Assembly (NCBI GenBank): GCA_015179045.1
Contig: WHUZ01000151.1
Location: forward strand, 1-64,000
Source of the DNA: Kalaharituber pfeilii
Lineage: Eukaryota > Ascomycota > Pezizomycetes > Pezizales > Pezizaceae
Direction: 5' to 3'
DNA: 64,000 nucleotides
Shown here in pieces: positions 20,861 to 32,254 of the stretch. Under the pieces are notes generated by a model that saw only the letters and a list, made by a program, of their open reading frames with translations, was not told the DNA's origin and did no database searches. The translations under genes were made by a program, and so were the position numbers. The stretch's first letter is position 1; each line of letters begins with the position of its first letter.

Positions 20861-21640
20861 CAGTACTACCGGTCGGGTCGCCGGTTCAAACCTTGCCTGT
20901 AGCGAACGTCAGATACTGCAGGTGACCTTTGAATTTGATAAGCGGCTTACAGTCACATTCCGGTCGCTGGTTATAAAGTAGTCTGTTTCGGATGAAATTG
21001 AAGCCGTCATATGCGGTAACGGGTGACTGGGGGTTAATATGTAGAGAGTCCGAGACGTACTCTTCCTGCGGGGGAGTAATGTCACGGCTTGGCGTGCCAT
21101 GGCGGCAGAGGGAAGCTGATTACTAGTACGCGTGGACGTCTAAAGGAGCCAAGACCCTTGACCGCGTGCGCAAACGTAAGCGAGTCGCTGACCGGCCCGT
21201 CCGGATACTCCTATACTAGTATGTGGCCACCTCGCGACCGCGAGGGTGAGTGTAGGTGTAGCGGTAGTGGATCAGGGACCCGTAAAGTCGGCGTCAAGTG
21301 ACTGTACACTCTTTACCAGTTCCATGACCGTACAATGTCGTTTCTTTGCATTTATTCATATCAGTATATTCTCATTGTTATTTATAATATCATGCAATCC
21401 TACTCCTGCATCCAGGGAGCTCTAGTACCAAATGTAGCTTCAGAAGGTTAATTTTATATATTTTGTGGAGTATAATGCTAATAATTCTAGAACCTATGGA
21501 TAGCGAAACCCTCGTTACAGCCCATAAACTCTACCTATATTCCGGTTAATATCTACCCACAATGATATTGCTCAGATGTCCAGCATATGCCCTTTCATGT
21601 GTACCTAGCTTCCTTATCTGGCCTCTAGCACCATGCCGTA
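20861..21640 (+). mobile_element. Gypsy-like 3' end and LTR start
   Basis: CGAGACGTACTCTTCCTGCGGGGGAGTAA at 21050-21079 has the same layout as the two polypurine regions at 3462-3490 and 4292-4321. It is followed by TGTCACGGCTTGGCG, an LTR-like start at 21080. The matching LTR end was not found. No coding domain remains. Confidence 0.45.
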
Positions 21641-22338
21641 CCGGTCCAGCGCATTCTCATTTTGCCCCATCTCGCACCATCAAGGAGATCTTATTGTATC
21701 TGTCAAATTGAGCCATACTGCCTCACTTTGCAACCATAGAAAGGGGCCAGCCTTAACTGTGAATTGAGCTCATTTTACCATGTTCCACTCCACGCTGCTA
21801 GGTGGGTCCTGCCGCACCTGTCAAATTTGGCTCATTCTGCTGTTCTCACATTGTGGAAAGAGTCCAGTGATACTTGTCAACTTGAGCTCATTCTGCCTCA
21901 TCTCACGCCATCGAAAGGAAGCTGTCATATCCTGTTAAATTGAGCTCATTCTGCCTCATCTTATACCATCAAGAGAGACTGCCATTCCTATTGAATTCGG
22001 CTCATTCTGCTGCATCTCATAAGGAGCTATCATGCCTGTCAAATTCTGCTCGCCCTGCTGTATCTCATGTTGGCAAGAGAGATCTACCAATCCCTGTCAA
22101 ATTCGGCTTATTCTGCTGCATCTTCCAGGCTGAAATAGACCTGCCATCCCTGTCAAATTTGACTCTCGTTCTGTTGCATCTTGTGCTATCGAATAACTAT
22201 CAAATTGCGCTCATTCTGCTATATCTCATAATGCGGAAAGAGTCCTATTATACCTGTTAAATTTGGCTCACTCTGCTACTCTCCTGTGGAAAGGTGCTAC
22301 TATACCTATCAAATTGAGTTCGTTTTACTACATCTCAT

Positions 22339-22665
22339 ATAACCGGGATCAGATGGCTACGTAAGAAGACAATCCTACTCGAGGAGGGCAAGAAGACAAG
22401 TTCCGTGGTAGTTTACCTGGAGACACCAACGGAAATCGGGAAAGTCAGACTCGGAGGAAGGTGGTTGAAGACCAACGTGTATGAGACAGACAGGGGAAGG
22501 AAGTAGGAAGGTCACAGACACGACTCTGGGTGTGTTTAGCTACCCGCATCACGAAGGACACGCGGGCAATACATGTATTTAGTGTTTAGTTTGGTTTTTT
22601 CTTTTCTTTCTTCTTTTAGTTAACTTATACCTCGCCATAGCCCATAGGGCGGCATGCGAGTAATG

Positions 22666-22697
<32 letters not shown>

Positions 22698-22705
22698 AAA
22701 AAAAA
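22339..22705 (+). mobile_element. ORF1-only element, 5'-truncated, with target duplication
   Basis: Flanked by ACTACATCTCAT (22327-22338 and 22706-22717). Encodes the family C-terminus (RWLRKKTILLEEGKKTSS..VYLE and GGRWLKT.VYETDRGRK-stop), then the UTR, then hairpin 22631-22660 (CTCGC/GCGAG, GCCC/GGGC). The tail is (TAA)n then A-run. Confidence 0.85.
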
Positions 22706-22912
22706 ACTACATCTCATGCTGGTAAGAGAGGTGTGCCATACTTATGAAATTTGGCTCATTCTTTTGTATCTCGTGCCGTAGAAGAGTCTTGCCATACCTA
22801 TATACTTGTTAAAGTTAGTTTATTCTACTATATCTTGTATTGTCAAGGGAGACGTACATACCGGTCCAATTGAGTTCATTTTGCTGCATCTCGTGCTATC
22901 AAGAGAGACCTA

Positions 22913-22914
<2 letters not shown>

Positions 22915-22943
<29 letters not shown>

Positions 22944-22980
22944 CACGTAACTCCGCTTGCAGCTGTTCGCTATGACAGGG
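22915..22980 (-). mobile_element. Micro-retroposon (LINE-B hairpin plus poly-A)
   Basis: Flanked by CAAGAGAGACCTACT (22900-22914 and 22981-22995). Sense start is exactly CCCTGTCATAGCGAACAGC. Confidence 0.9.
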
Positions 22981-23281
22981 CAAGAGAGACCTACTGTACC
23001 TGTCAAATTCAGCTCATTCTACTGCTCTTACGCTATGGAAAGAGTCCTGTGATACTTGTCAACTTGAGCTCATTTGGCCACATCTCGCGCCATTGAGAGA
23101 AAGCTGTCATACCTGTTAAATTGAGCTTATTCTGCCTCATTTTTGCCTGTCAAGGTCATATCGGTCAACTTGACCACATCCATCCTCATCTTGCGCCATT
23201 GAGGGAGACTGTTATACCTATTAAATTCAGCTCATTGTACTGCATCTCACACCATTGAGAAGCTATTATACCTATCAAAGT

Positions 23282-23655
23282 TATACGAGCGGGAGGGTCT
23301 GCGAGGGCTGCTTTGTCACGGTGAGGGCTATAGAAGTATAGAGATACCGTTAAGTCTATTGAACGTAGAGTCGCAAGAACAGCGGGTTTATATACATGAG
23401 AAAGCATAGCATAACGTGACTTGTGAACCATGACTGAATAGGAAATCATCAGGGAAGATATCATATCAGGAAAGGTGAGAAAGGCACGGGATGCGTGGCT
23501 TGCAAGAGAACGCCGTGGCGTAAGCCACATAAAAGCTGGCGTTGTGGCGTATTCATACATAATCCAATAGCGAGGTTAAATGCATGAGTGGAACGACACA
23601 ATAACAGAGAACAATAATAATAGCAACAGGTGGCAACGGATGTAATGTTCCGACA
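23282..23655 (-). mobile_element. copia 3' LTR
   Basis: On the minus strand starts TGTCGGAACATTACATCCG and ends GCTCGTATA. Same sequence as 28166-28539. Confidence 0.95.
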
Positions 23656-23662
23656 CTCTCTC

Positions 23663-26600
23663 TCAGACGTTGCAGCCAAGTTGACGTGAGAACCTGATGT
23701 GCTTCACATGTTCGAGGGCTTTGGTGCACAGATCGGAAGGGTTGGTATCTGTTTGGAGATAGTCAAGGGAGAAATCACCAGCTGCAAGATGCTCACGAGT
23801 GAAATGGTAGTGAATATCTATATGCTTCGTTTTTTGGTGTTGTACTGGATTGTTGGATATATCGATGGAGGCGGTATTGTCACACCAGAGATGTATTGGA
23901 ATTTCAAGGCCGAGTTCCAGAAATCCATGGAGGTACCAGACAGCTTGACGAGCACAGAGGGAGAGGGCAACGTACTCTGATTCTGTAGTAGAAACAGAGA
24001 CGCAGTTTTGTTTCTTAGATCCCCATGAGATTAGACAACCTCCCAATGTGAATGCATATCCAGACCATGAACGTCGAGTATCCAAGCACGGTGCATGTGC
24101 GGCATCCGAGTATCCAACGAGAGCAAGTGGCTGATGACGAGGGTATTTCAAATTCCAATGACGTGTTCCAGAAAGATAACGAAGAACCCTTTTAAGAGCT
24201 GTATGATGCGATTCGAGGGGACGAGAAGCAAACTGAGAGAGAAAAGAGACAGAGAATGCAAGATCCGGGCGAGTTCCAGTAACAAGATACATAAGTGAAC
24301 CAATTATTTGTTGGTACAGGTTGGTGTCGACAGGCTGTTCCTCAGGTGTAGCTTTGCAGAGTTTGACCTTAGGGTCCAGCGGAGTTGTAACTGACCGGCA
24401 GTTATCCATACCGAATTTTCGAAGGATTTGTTCGGCGTACTGGGACTGGGATAGGATAATGCTCTCTCTATCTTGTATAACTTCGATACCTAGTAACCAC
24501 TGCAGTTTCCCCTTTACAGTCACTGTAAAGTGCTTCTTTAGATGCTCAGTTAAGAGATCCAGGTCGGCACGGGTACCACAGACAGTAAGATCATCAACGT
24601 AAACCACAAGAATAGTCCTGCGGCCGGCATTATAGAAAACGAAGACGCATGGATCGAAGTGTAACGGTGTAAAACCAAGGGCCGCAATTACTGAGGATAG
24701 TTTTTCATACCACTTCAGAGGTGCTTGTTTAAGCCCATATAATGCCTTCTTGAGACGAAGAACCTGGCCTTCTAGGCCGATGCCTGGTGGAGGCAGCATC
24801 CAGATTTCTTCGTCCAAATCGCCATTCAGAAACGCTGTCTTGATATCCAATTGCTCAAGTAACAAGTCCAGTGAGGCAGCGAGGGCAATAACGAGACGGA
24901 GGGAATCATACCGTGTGACGGGTGCGAACGTCTCATCATAGTCAATACCGGGTTTCTGACTATACCCTTTTACTACCAATCGTGCCTTGTACCGATCAAC
25001 AGATCCATCAGCTCGTAGCTTAATCTTAAAGACCCATCGAGAATGTATGGCCTTTCGACCTGCAGGTAACTCCGTGATATCATGCACATCCCAGACTTTG
25101 GCATCCTGAATTGACTGGTATTCCTCCTGAATTGCGTCAGCCCATTGGGCGTAGTCATAGCATGACATGGCTTCTTCGTAGGACTGAGGTTCGCGAGCTA
25201 GAAGTGCTGGAAAGTAGTTAAACTCAGAGCCCTTTTTGACCTCTCTCTTAGGTTGTACACGAGAGGGACCAGGTGAGGAGCTGCGATTTCCACTATCTTC
25301 GCTTAGAAGCTGTCGTTCGGCTAACGCGGATTGTATTGCCTCAGGGAATGATTCACCGTAGGCTTTCCACCATTCCGGTTCGACCGGTGGAGGTGAGGGA
25401 GGAGTCGTAGTCGATTGTGCAGGAGGTGCCGTAGTAGTCTGAGGGGGTATTGAGGTATCACGGGGTATAGATGCGGTTGCTGGTTTACTGGACGTTTGAG
25501 GAAACGTTCCAGGTATACTCTGCAACTGGTCGTCAGTGGGTTCGATTGGCTTGCGAGATTGGGATTCTGTGGAGGAGACAGGTTGTTCAGTAGGAGGAGG
25601 AGCAGAGGAGAGTTCGATGTCGACCGTATTGAGATGTGATACGAATCGAACTTGTCGAACGGCCTCCACCGAACGTTTGGATGGGATGTAGATGCGGAAT
25701 AACTCAGGTGATTCAGTATATCCGACTAAGTATCCTTCCAGTGCACGTGGGTTGAGCTTACTTCCAGGACCGCGAATTTGCTCAGGTATGTGAACGTAGC
25801 ACTTGGTGTAGAATGGGCGTAAGTGTCCTATCATAGGTCGTTTCCCATGAAGGAGTTCATATGGTGTTTTTCCCTTTAAGACCGTATGAGGGAGGCGGTT
25901 CTTGAGATAGGTTGCCGTAGAATAAGCTTCCGGCCACAAGAACCTAGGAGAATTTCCTAGAGATGGTCGGACCATGTTCGAAATGGTGAGGTTGTATCTC
26001 TCAGCAACACCATTCGATTCTGGTGAGTAGGCGGCGGTAACCTCATGAGTGATGCCATTTTCGGCACAGAAGTTGTTCCATTTGGTGTTGATATACTCAC
26101 CACCTCTATCTGACCTAATGCGGCGGGGGTATCTACCAGTGTTCGTATGCACCTTGTTACAGAGCGCAATGAGGTGGTCGGTGGCGTCACTTTTGCGAGC
26201 CATAAACCGAATTTCAGCGAACCGGGAGAAGTCGTCGATGAAGGTCATATAATAGAGATTTCCGCCTAACGATTGCGTTGAAAACGGGCCGGCGACATCC
26301 GTATGAATGAGGTCAAAGGGGGTAGTCGTCCGGGTTTCTAGGGGTAAAGGGGTCCTATACGTGGAATTATACAGAGCACATTTGTCGCAAAGGAAGTGGG
26401 AAGGTCGCCTGGGTAGCTTTTCGCCATCAGCGTAACGGTCAAGAGCGCTTCCCCACATCTGTGGAGAAGTATGACCCAGTGCTTCATGCCAGAACTGTAC
26501 ACTTGTTAGATATGCATGACCGGATCTTGGGAGCACGGGTATTCGCAGGAGACCATGCTCACGGAGAGCAATGAAACAAGATTTATTATCAGCCTTCCTA

Positions 26601-27973
26601 ACAATTCTGATCCAATCATCCTCACCAATTATGCGAAACCTCTTTTGGTCAGCCAGCTGATTCCATGAGACCAAACATCCTTCATTCCAATCAGGTAAAT
26701 ACAGTACATAAGGAAGGAAAAGCTCTTGAACACGGCCATCTATTTTCACACTCATTCTAACACTTCCCTTGTGCGTACTCCAGAGTACGGTACCTCCTCC
26801 AACCTTGATCGGAGTGCGATCTAGAGTCGGATTATCTAGGTAGGAAAGGTTAGAAGAGATATGATGTGATGCGCCGGTATCAAAGAACCATACCTCGTCA
26901 GTTTCTGCATTGTCAGCCAAGAGGGCTGTACCAGGAGGAGTAGAGGGAGGAGGCGGAGGAGAGGAAGCAAGGTAGGCGACGCCTGAGGACATATTGGGAG
27001 GTTGGACAGAGGCGGCGGGAAGGACCGTGAGCTGAGAGGAGGGAGAAGCAACGGCGAGATGAGCGGTACCGGAGGCGGCGGGAACGACGGCGAGCTGAGC
27101 TGTACCGGATTGACTAGCCTTAAAGGCAGCCATCCTTGACTGGTAGTCCTTAAGAAATGAGCAGTTAATATGTACGTGCCCAATGTAATTGAGGTCATGT
27201 TTTTTACACCATGAACACTCATTAGGACCAGCGTCACCTTTCCCTTTTCCTTTTCCTTTAGTCTGAGAGTTCTTCTTCTTGTCCTTTGACTTCGTCGGCT
27301 TCTTCTGTGATGCAGCCGCAACCAAGGCACTACCGGAGGTGGGGACGTTGGTTGTAGAGTCAATGAGCGAGGAGCGAATGCTGTTATATGATTCGGTTTC
27401 GGCACGGGAAAGAAGAATCTCCTTGAACTGCGATTGCGACGGAGGGAGAGAATTGATGAGCATAACAGACTTCCAGGAGTCGTCGGACCAGGACTTTTTA
27501 AGACCTTGGAGGTATTCCTTGTCGCTGGTAGTGACAGAGTTCACGCGCTGTGCGAACCGACTCCAGAGTGCTTCGAATTGCTGTACATGGTCAATAGTGG
27601 GTGTAGCCTCATCCTTATGGCAATTGAGTACTGCAAGGAGGGCATTGACGTTTGACATGACGTTTTTTCGATCGAACTTGTCTTCTATGGCTTTCCATGC
27701 CGTCTTGGCGAGCTCATTATCGGAAATAAGGTATTGATATTCGTCATCGATCATTTCCGTAAGGAGGGCCTTAGCGTAGTTGTTTTTGCGCTTCCAGTTG
27801 TTATGTTTGTCTGTGTCCGGTTTTTGCTCAGTACCTAAGACAATTTCCCAAACTTCGACGGTTTCCAGGTGCACTTTGGCCCTTGAGGCCCAGGAGGTGT
27901 AGCTTCCTTTGGCATCAAGCCTGGTGAACCGGTTAATCCGGTAGTTAGGGATGGACCATGCAACATCAGTCAT
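23663..27973 (-). CDS. copia Gag-Pol polyprotein
   Basis: 1436 residues from the ATG at 27973. The frame is open back to 28444, inside the LTR, but MTDVAWSIPNYRINRF is the natural Gag start and lies downstream of the primer site. Order: UBN2-type Gag (about 1-230), CCHC-like knuckle CSWCKKHDLNYIGHVHINC, protease VWFFDTGASHH (about 363), GAG-pre-integrase FWHEALGH, and integrase D-D-E (IHTDVAGPF about 558, then DDFSRF, RSDRGGEY, SPESNGVAER). RT follows (RWVFKIKLRADG, ARLVVKGYSQ, DIKTAFLNGDLDEEI, VVYVDDL about 1125), then RNase H (GYSDAAHA, STTESEY about 1328, WCDNTASI, KTKHIDIHYHF). All catalytic motifs are intact and there is no stop or frameshift. Gag and Pol share one frame, as in most copia elements. 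The stop lies only 7 bp from the 3' LTR. Confidence 0.96.
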   Translation of the reverse strand: MTDVAWSIPNYRINRFTRLDAKGSYTSWASRAKVHLETVEVWEIVLGTEQKPDTDKHNNWKRKNNYAKALLTEMIDDEYQYLISDNELAKTAWKAIEDKFDRKNVMSNVNALLAVLNCHKDEATPTIDHVQQFEALWSRFAQRVNSVTTSDKEYLQGLKKSWSDDSWKSVMLINSLPPSQSQFKEILLSRAETESYNSIRSSLIDSTTNVPTSGSALVAAASQKKPTKSKDKKKNSQTKGKGKGKGDAGPNECSWCKKHDLNYIGHVHINCSFLKDYQSRMAAFKASQSGTAQLAVVPAASGTAHLAVASPSSQLTVLPAASVQPPNMSSGVAYLASSPPPPPSTPPGTALLADNAETDEVWFFDTGASHHISSNLSYLDNPTLDRTPIKVGGGTVLWSTHKGSVRMSVKIDGRVQELFLPYVLYLPDWNEGCLVSWNQLADQKRFRIIGEDDWIRIVRKADNKSCFIALREHGLLRIPVLPRSGHAYLTSVQFWHEALGHTSPQMWGSALDRYADGEKLPRRPSHFLCDKCALYNSTYRTPLPLETRTTTPFDLIHTDVAGPFSTQSLGGNLYYMTFIDDFSRFAEIRFMARKSDATDHLIALCNKVHTNTGRYPRRIRSDRGGEYINTKWNNFCAENGITHEVTAAYSPESNGVAERYNLTISNMVRPSLGNSPRFLWPEAYSTATYLKNRLPHTVLKGKTPYELLHGKRPMIGHLRPFYTKCYVHIPEQIRGPGSKLNPRALEGYLVGYTESPELFRIYIPSKRSVEAVRQVRFVSHLNTVDIELSSAPPPTEQPVSSTESQSRKPIEPTDDQLQSIPGTFPQTSSKPATASIPRDTSIPPQTTTAPPAQSTTTPPSPPPVEPEWWKAYGESFPEAIQSALAERQLLSEDSGNRSSSPGPSRVQPKREVKKGSEFNYFPALLAREPQSYEEAMSCYDYAQWADAIQEEYQSIQDAKVWDVHDITELPAGRKAIHSRWVFKIKLRADGSVDRYKARLVVKGYSQKPGIDYDETFAPVTRYDSLRLVIALAASLDLLLEQLDIKTAFLNGDLDEEIWMLPPPGIGLEGQVLRLKKALYGLKQAPLKWYEKLSSVIAALGFTPLHFDPCVFVFYNAGRRTILVVYVDDLTVCGTRADLDLLTEHLKKHFTVTVKGKLQWLLGIEVIQDRESIILSQSQYAEQILRKFGMDNCRSVTTPLDPKVKLCKATPEEQPVDTNLYQQIIGSLMYLVTGTRPDLAFSVSFLSQFASRPLESHHTALKRVLRYLSGTRHWNLKYPRHQPLALVGYSDAAHAPCLDTRRSWSGYAFTLGGCLISWGSKKQNCVSVSTTESEYVALSLCARQAVWYLHGFLELGLEIPIHLWCDNTASIDISNNPVQHQKTKHIDIHYHFTREHLAAGDFSLDYLQTDTNPSDLCTKALEHVKHIRFSRQLGCNV

Positions 27974-28152
27974 TTTGACGTAATGAGGAGGGATGCGACA
28001 AGCGACAGTGGTGACAACAAGGATGCGACGGCGACAGCGACAGTGATGCGCAGAGTTGATATCCACGGGAGGTGTAAGGAGACTTGACAGGAGCAGCGGA
28101 TACGCAGTGGTGTATGAGGAAGAAAGGTATCGGCAGGGTAGTTGCACTAACC

Positions 28153-28165
28153 CGGGCTCATAACC
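28153..28165 (-). other. copia primer-binding site, half-tRNA type
   Basis: Immediately inside the 5' LTR the minus strand reads GGTTATGAGCCCG. This complements the anticodon stem-loop of initiator tRNA-Met (GGGCUCAUAACC core in fungi) rather than a tRNA 3' end. Drosophila copia and yeast Ty5 prime in this way. Confidence 0.75.
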
Positions 28166-28539
28166 TATACGAGCGGGAGGGTCTGCGAGGGCTGCTTTGT
28201 CACGGTGAGGGCTATAGAAGTATAGAGATACCGTTAAGTCTATTGAACGTAGAGTCGCAAGAACAGCGGGTTTATATACATGAGAAAGCATAGCATAACG
28301 TGACTTGTGAACCATGACTGAATAGGAAATCATCAGGGAAGATATCATATCAGGAAAGGTGAGAAAGGCACGGGATGCGTGGCTTGCAAGAGAACGCCGT
28401 GGCGTAAGCCACATAAAAGCTGGCGTTGTGGCGTATTCATACATAATCCAATAGCGAGGTTAAATGCATGAGTGGAACGACACAATAACAGAGAACAATA
28501 ATAATAGCAACAGGTGGCAACGGATGTAATGTTCCGACA
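28166..28539 (-). mobile_element. copia 5' LTR with TATA box
   Basis: 374 bp. A TATATAAA box on the minus strand at 28271-28278 is the probable promoter, giving a start site some 30 bp further into the element. Confidence 0.93.
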
Positions 28540-28544
28540 AAAGT

Positions 28545-29110
28545 GCCTGTCAAATTCGGCTCATTTTGCTGCATCTCGTGAGGTGAAATAGACCTACCAT
28601 ACCTATCACATTTGACTCGTTCTACTGCATTTCGCACCATTGAGGAGCTATTGTGCCTGTCAAATTGAGGAGCTGTGGTGCCTGTTAGATTGAGGAGCTA
28701 TCGTGCCTGTCAAATTGAGGAGCTGTCATGCCTGTCAAAGTGTCTGTCAAATTCGGCTCATTTTGCTACATCTCACGGGGTGAAATGGACCTACCATACC
28801 TGTCAAATTTGACTCGTTCAGCTACATCTCACACCATTGAGAAGCTGTTGTGCCTGACAAAGTACCTATCAAATTCAGCTCATTTTGCTATATCTCGCGA
28901 GATGAAATAGACCTACCATACCTGTCAAATTTGACTCGTTCAGCTGCATCTCGTGCCATCGAATACCAGTCAAATTGTACTCTTATACTTGTTAAATTCG
29001 GCTCACTCTGTTACTATTGTGCTATGGAAAGCTGCTGCTATACCTGTCAAATTGAACTCGTTATACTTCATCTCCTGATGGTAAGAGAGATATACTATAC
29101 CTATAAAATT
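28545..29110 (+). repeat. Degenerate ~57-bp repeat field, right part
   Basis: Same CTGTCAAATT..GCTCATTTTGCTGCATCTC modules as 21640-23281; together they are one field split by the copia insertion. Confidence 0.75.
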
Positions 29111-29377
29111 TGGCTCATTCTTCTGTATCTTATGCCGAGAATGTTGAAGTTCAGAAGAATGTGAACAGTTCACATAAAGGTATTGCAGTGATAGATACGG
29201 CCAATTGCAACTCCTCATTGTCATGGTGTCCATTTTCGTGAAGGTTGATTTTATACGAAATGTGATGGAAACTCTTGATATAGGTATTGTCGGGCGTTTG
29301 GCATATTCCACATTAATATGTGCCTTATGACGAAGGTTCAGGGGTATGTTGAGGTTTAGGAGTATGTGAACATTTCA

Positions 29378-29451
29378 CAGGTCTTTTTTTTTTCAGGGGT
29401 TAGGTAGACGCCAAGGTCTTTTTTTTTTCAAGGGTTAGGTGGCCGCCAAGA
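29378..29451 (+). repeat. 36-bp tandem duplication
   Basis: Two units of GTCTTTTTTTTTTCA(G/A)GGGTTAGGT followed by (A/G)GCCGCCAAG-type ends. 29111-29377 shows a loosely repeated GAATGTGAACA.TTCACA word and no gene. Confidence 0.75.
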
Positions 29452-29504
29452 GGGATGTAACTCAGTACAATAATAGATAATAGATATACCGACCGCACTA
29501 CCGG

Positions 29505-30539
29505 GTGGTACCGGTAGTTCTACCTTTTGGTGCAACGGTTTGCAAACGGACATTTATCGCCGAAGACCAGCAATGGACCCTTCATAAGTTTGCTGACATC
29601 CAACACACCAAAAAGGGAGAACCGGAAAAGGCAGAAAGAATGGAAAATGCAACCACCCTAGCGGTGGGGCGAGGCATATTCGCAGACGAGGAGGACATTG
29701 AGGTCCCTGTTAGGACAATAACTATCGACGACATACAGGCAGGCAGGGTTCTGACCCAGCAAATAATTGAGTTCATCGAAAGAAGCAAGGCCATGGACTC
29801 CCGCCCACCCGAAGACCAGATGGAGGAGACAATTGTAGTAAAGCCACCCGCCCTGGCCATCCCTAATACCTACGACAAGATGGAAGAAATGATCATGGTG
29901 AGACCACCAGAATTAAGAACTACGATTTCGGCGACATATGACAATGAGTCAGAGGTCCCGGATTCACAGGAGGAACCTGCATCCACAAGCAAGACCACGT
30001 CCCTCTCCCTATACAAGGACCCAGACTTTAGTGACAATGAAGGGTACACCCCGGTGCCTCACGCCGGAGCACACATGCCCATTAAAGATGATGACACACA
30101 AAGCGAGTCATCAGACGACACAGTAATATATATACCGGCAACTCCCAGCACTCGGCCACCAACTCCGGACAGACCCCGAACCCCGGACATGGATGAGAGT
30201 GCCTATGAGGAGCAATTCATGCTGGATACAGCAATAGCCGCAGCGAGGCAGGCACGCTCCTGGGAAACCAAGATGACTCAGGGCCGTATGAAACAAGAGA
30301 CTGCCAGATATATGGGAGCTTCAGCAGCAGAAGCCCTACGGGCACTAGAGAAACGATTCGGACTGGGCAGGTGGGAAAGAGAAGTGGATAATGACCTTAA
30401 AAGATGGACGAGGGATATAGCTGATAAATACTGGGCCTGGAGGAACGAGCAAGCAGCAGGAACGGATAGCATCCATACTGACATAAGCCGGGAACTAGAA
30501 GAGGCACAACAAGCAGTGTTCCCAACCGGCCAGGCCTGA
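29505..30539 (+). pseudogene. LINE-D ORF1, N-terminal piece
   Basis: Acidic, proline-rich piece of ~340 residues with no known domain in its first half. The later part (MLDTAIAAARQARSWETK to RWTRDIADKYWAWRNEQ) is predicted helical by its charge pattern. Methionines at 29505 and 29639 are both possible starts; the latter gives MENATTLAVGRGIFADEED. The frame runs into the GGCC-rich terminal repeat of the insertion and ends VFPTGQA-stop, an artefact of that insertion. It continues at 32626. Confidence 0.6.
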
Positions 30540-31070
30540 AACAGCCCAGGCCGGCCAGGCCAAGGTTCCAGATGGCCCAGGCCGCCCAGGCCGCCCAGGC
30601 TGGTCCAGGCCGGTCCAGGCCATTCAGGCCATTTAAGCAATTTCAGGGGCAGGAGGGCTGGTTATGAGGCTATTTCAGGGGCCACCTTCAGGTTACTTGG
30701 ACACGGATTTAATATGAACCTTTCAATATTTTCGGATAACTATCTAGACTTTTTTTTATTGAGCAGCGCTTTTCGCAGGTATTCAGGTAAGTAATTTTTT
30801 TTTGTATCGCTTGACTATATACTAATTTCCTATTAGTATTGCAGGGAGACAGACATTCCAACCACCGGTACTGGCGATGATGATTCCTTTAGTATTCTAC
30901 TATTTTCACTCTCCATAGTGCAGTTCAAGTTTTGATCTTGCATCGACGATTCCCTGCAGTCCCATCAGATGCCGATATCGAGTCTTCTGGAATTTGGGTT
31001 ACAAAAATCTGGTGCGACAAAGTTGGATTTGACAGTATGGTGAAGCTGTGCATGGCTAATGGAAAGCGAT

Positions 31071-32254
31071 CCGCCAGGCTCACCAAGATACCCCCGAGCA
31101 AGAGAAGACAACTATACACCAGTGTAGCAAGGAATATAGCCACGTACGGGAGCTGGGCATGGAGGAACTACGCGAAGGGAGCACCCGCGGAATCAAAGCT
31201 ACGGACCCTCGAAAAGTGGCAGTACACGGTGGCAAGAGACATCTCCGGAGCCCCTTGGGGAACAAGAAGACCAATAGTAGAAGGGATAGTCAACTTGGAA
31301 TCAATACACACGTTCGTCAAAGGAGAAGGGGAACGGGTGGAGGCACGTGCACTAAGATTCCCCGGGGAGATGACACTCGAAGACCAGGATACCCGGTACC
31401 TGAGGGGAGATCTACGACATAATGACCCCCTGCCGATCTACATACATCCGACACACCCGAGCGACCTGGACAGGGAAGAATGGGAGAAAATCCTGGAAAA
31501 GGAAATCGACGAAGGGTGGCAGGGAGTGCACACGGACGGGAGTAGAATCGAAGAAAGCACGGGCGCAGGAGTATACCACCAGACGGGTTCCACATCACTT
31601 TTCCTGGGTCGGAGGAGTACGGTGAACGACGGCGAGCTGATAGCAATAAGCGAAGCAATGGAACAACAAGGCGAATTGCTAATAATCACCGACTCACAAA
31701 CGGCGATAGCGAGACTACGGAGAATAGGGAAAGGGGACCCCACGGTCGACGGAGCATCCACTCTGGTAAGGAAGAGGTGGGAGGACCGGATAGCGAAAGG
31801 GGACCTAGACCTGGCGGTGATATGGGTGAAAAGCCACAAGGGGGTGAAAGGGAACACGGAGGCAGACTGGGCGGCTAAAGTCGGCACAGCGCTACAATAC
31901 GAAGACGAAACCGTAACAGAAGCAGGTATAAGACAAGAGTATAAGGCACTGCGAGCCACGGAGAGAAAGCAGGCGGGTCTGAACTACCGACCTCTGCAAA
32001 TCGCGGACCGAAGGCGATACCTCTCAACGCTGGCGGGGATCTTAGGAAATAAGGGACTGAAAGAATGGAGATACCACATAGGGAAAGCCGAATCACCGGA
32101 ATGCCGATGGTGTGGGGAGGCCCCAGAGAATTGGGAACACGTACGGCAAGACTGCAAGGCATGGGCTAGGAAATGCGGGGGGGCGGAAGGAATAAGACAG
32201 ATTGACAAGGGGAGGAACGTGCGGGAAATTTTAGAGTGGGCAGGAGGGGAGTAA
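31071..32254 (+). pseudogene. LINE-A ORF2: thumb, RNase H, zinc knuckle
   Basis: Longest LINE-A frame in the window, ~394 residues to its own stop. It starts in the RT thumb/connection (RRQLYTSVARNIATYGSWAW, EKWQYTVARDISGAPWGTRR). RNase H follows with VHTDGSR, NDGELIAI, IITDSQTA and NTEADWAAK (all four acidic positions present; Arg to Trp next to the last Asp). The knuckle is CRWCGEAPENWEHVRQDC and the C-terminus is VREILEWAGGE. The frame continues upstream to 30932 only because flanking DNA happens to be open. Endonuclease and RT core are missing, so it cannot be autonomous. Confidence 0.88.

Larger units (their letters stand above)
21640..23281 (+). repeat. Degenerate ~57-bp repeat field, left part
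   Basis: Repeated CTGTCAAATT(C/G)(G/A)GCTCATTCTGCTGCATCTC..GCCATC(A/G)A(A/G)A(G/G)AGAC modules. Two insertions (22339-22705 and 22915-22980) and the copia element interrupt it; it resumes at 28545. Confidence 0.75.
23282..28539 (-). mobile_element. Full-length Ty1/copia retrotransposon
   Basis: 5258 bp flanked by AAAGT (23277-23281 and 28540-28544). It has two 374-bp LTRs that I read as identical, one open polyprotein frame, a primer-binding site and a short purine tract before the 3' LTR (minus-strand GAGAGAGAG at 23656-23664). Identical LTRs imply a recent insertion. It lies in the ~57-bp repeat field. This is the only element in the window with a complete protein set. Confidence 0.95.

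Noticed and set aside
20880..20905. tRNA gene suggested by GCCGGTTCAAACC (B-box-like)
   Set aside because: No A-box at suitable distance and no cloverleaf could be drawn.
27974..28444. N-terminal extension of the copia polyprotein to MYEYATTPAF
   Set aside because: That start lies inside the 5' LTR, upstream of the likely transcript start and the primer site; the open frame is accidental.
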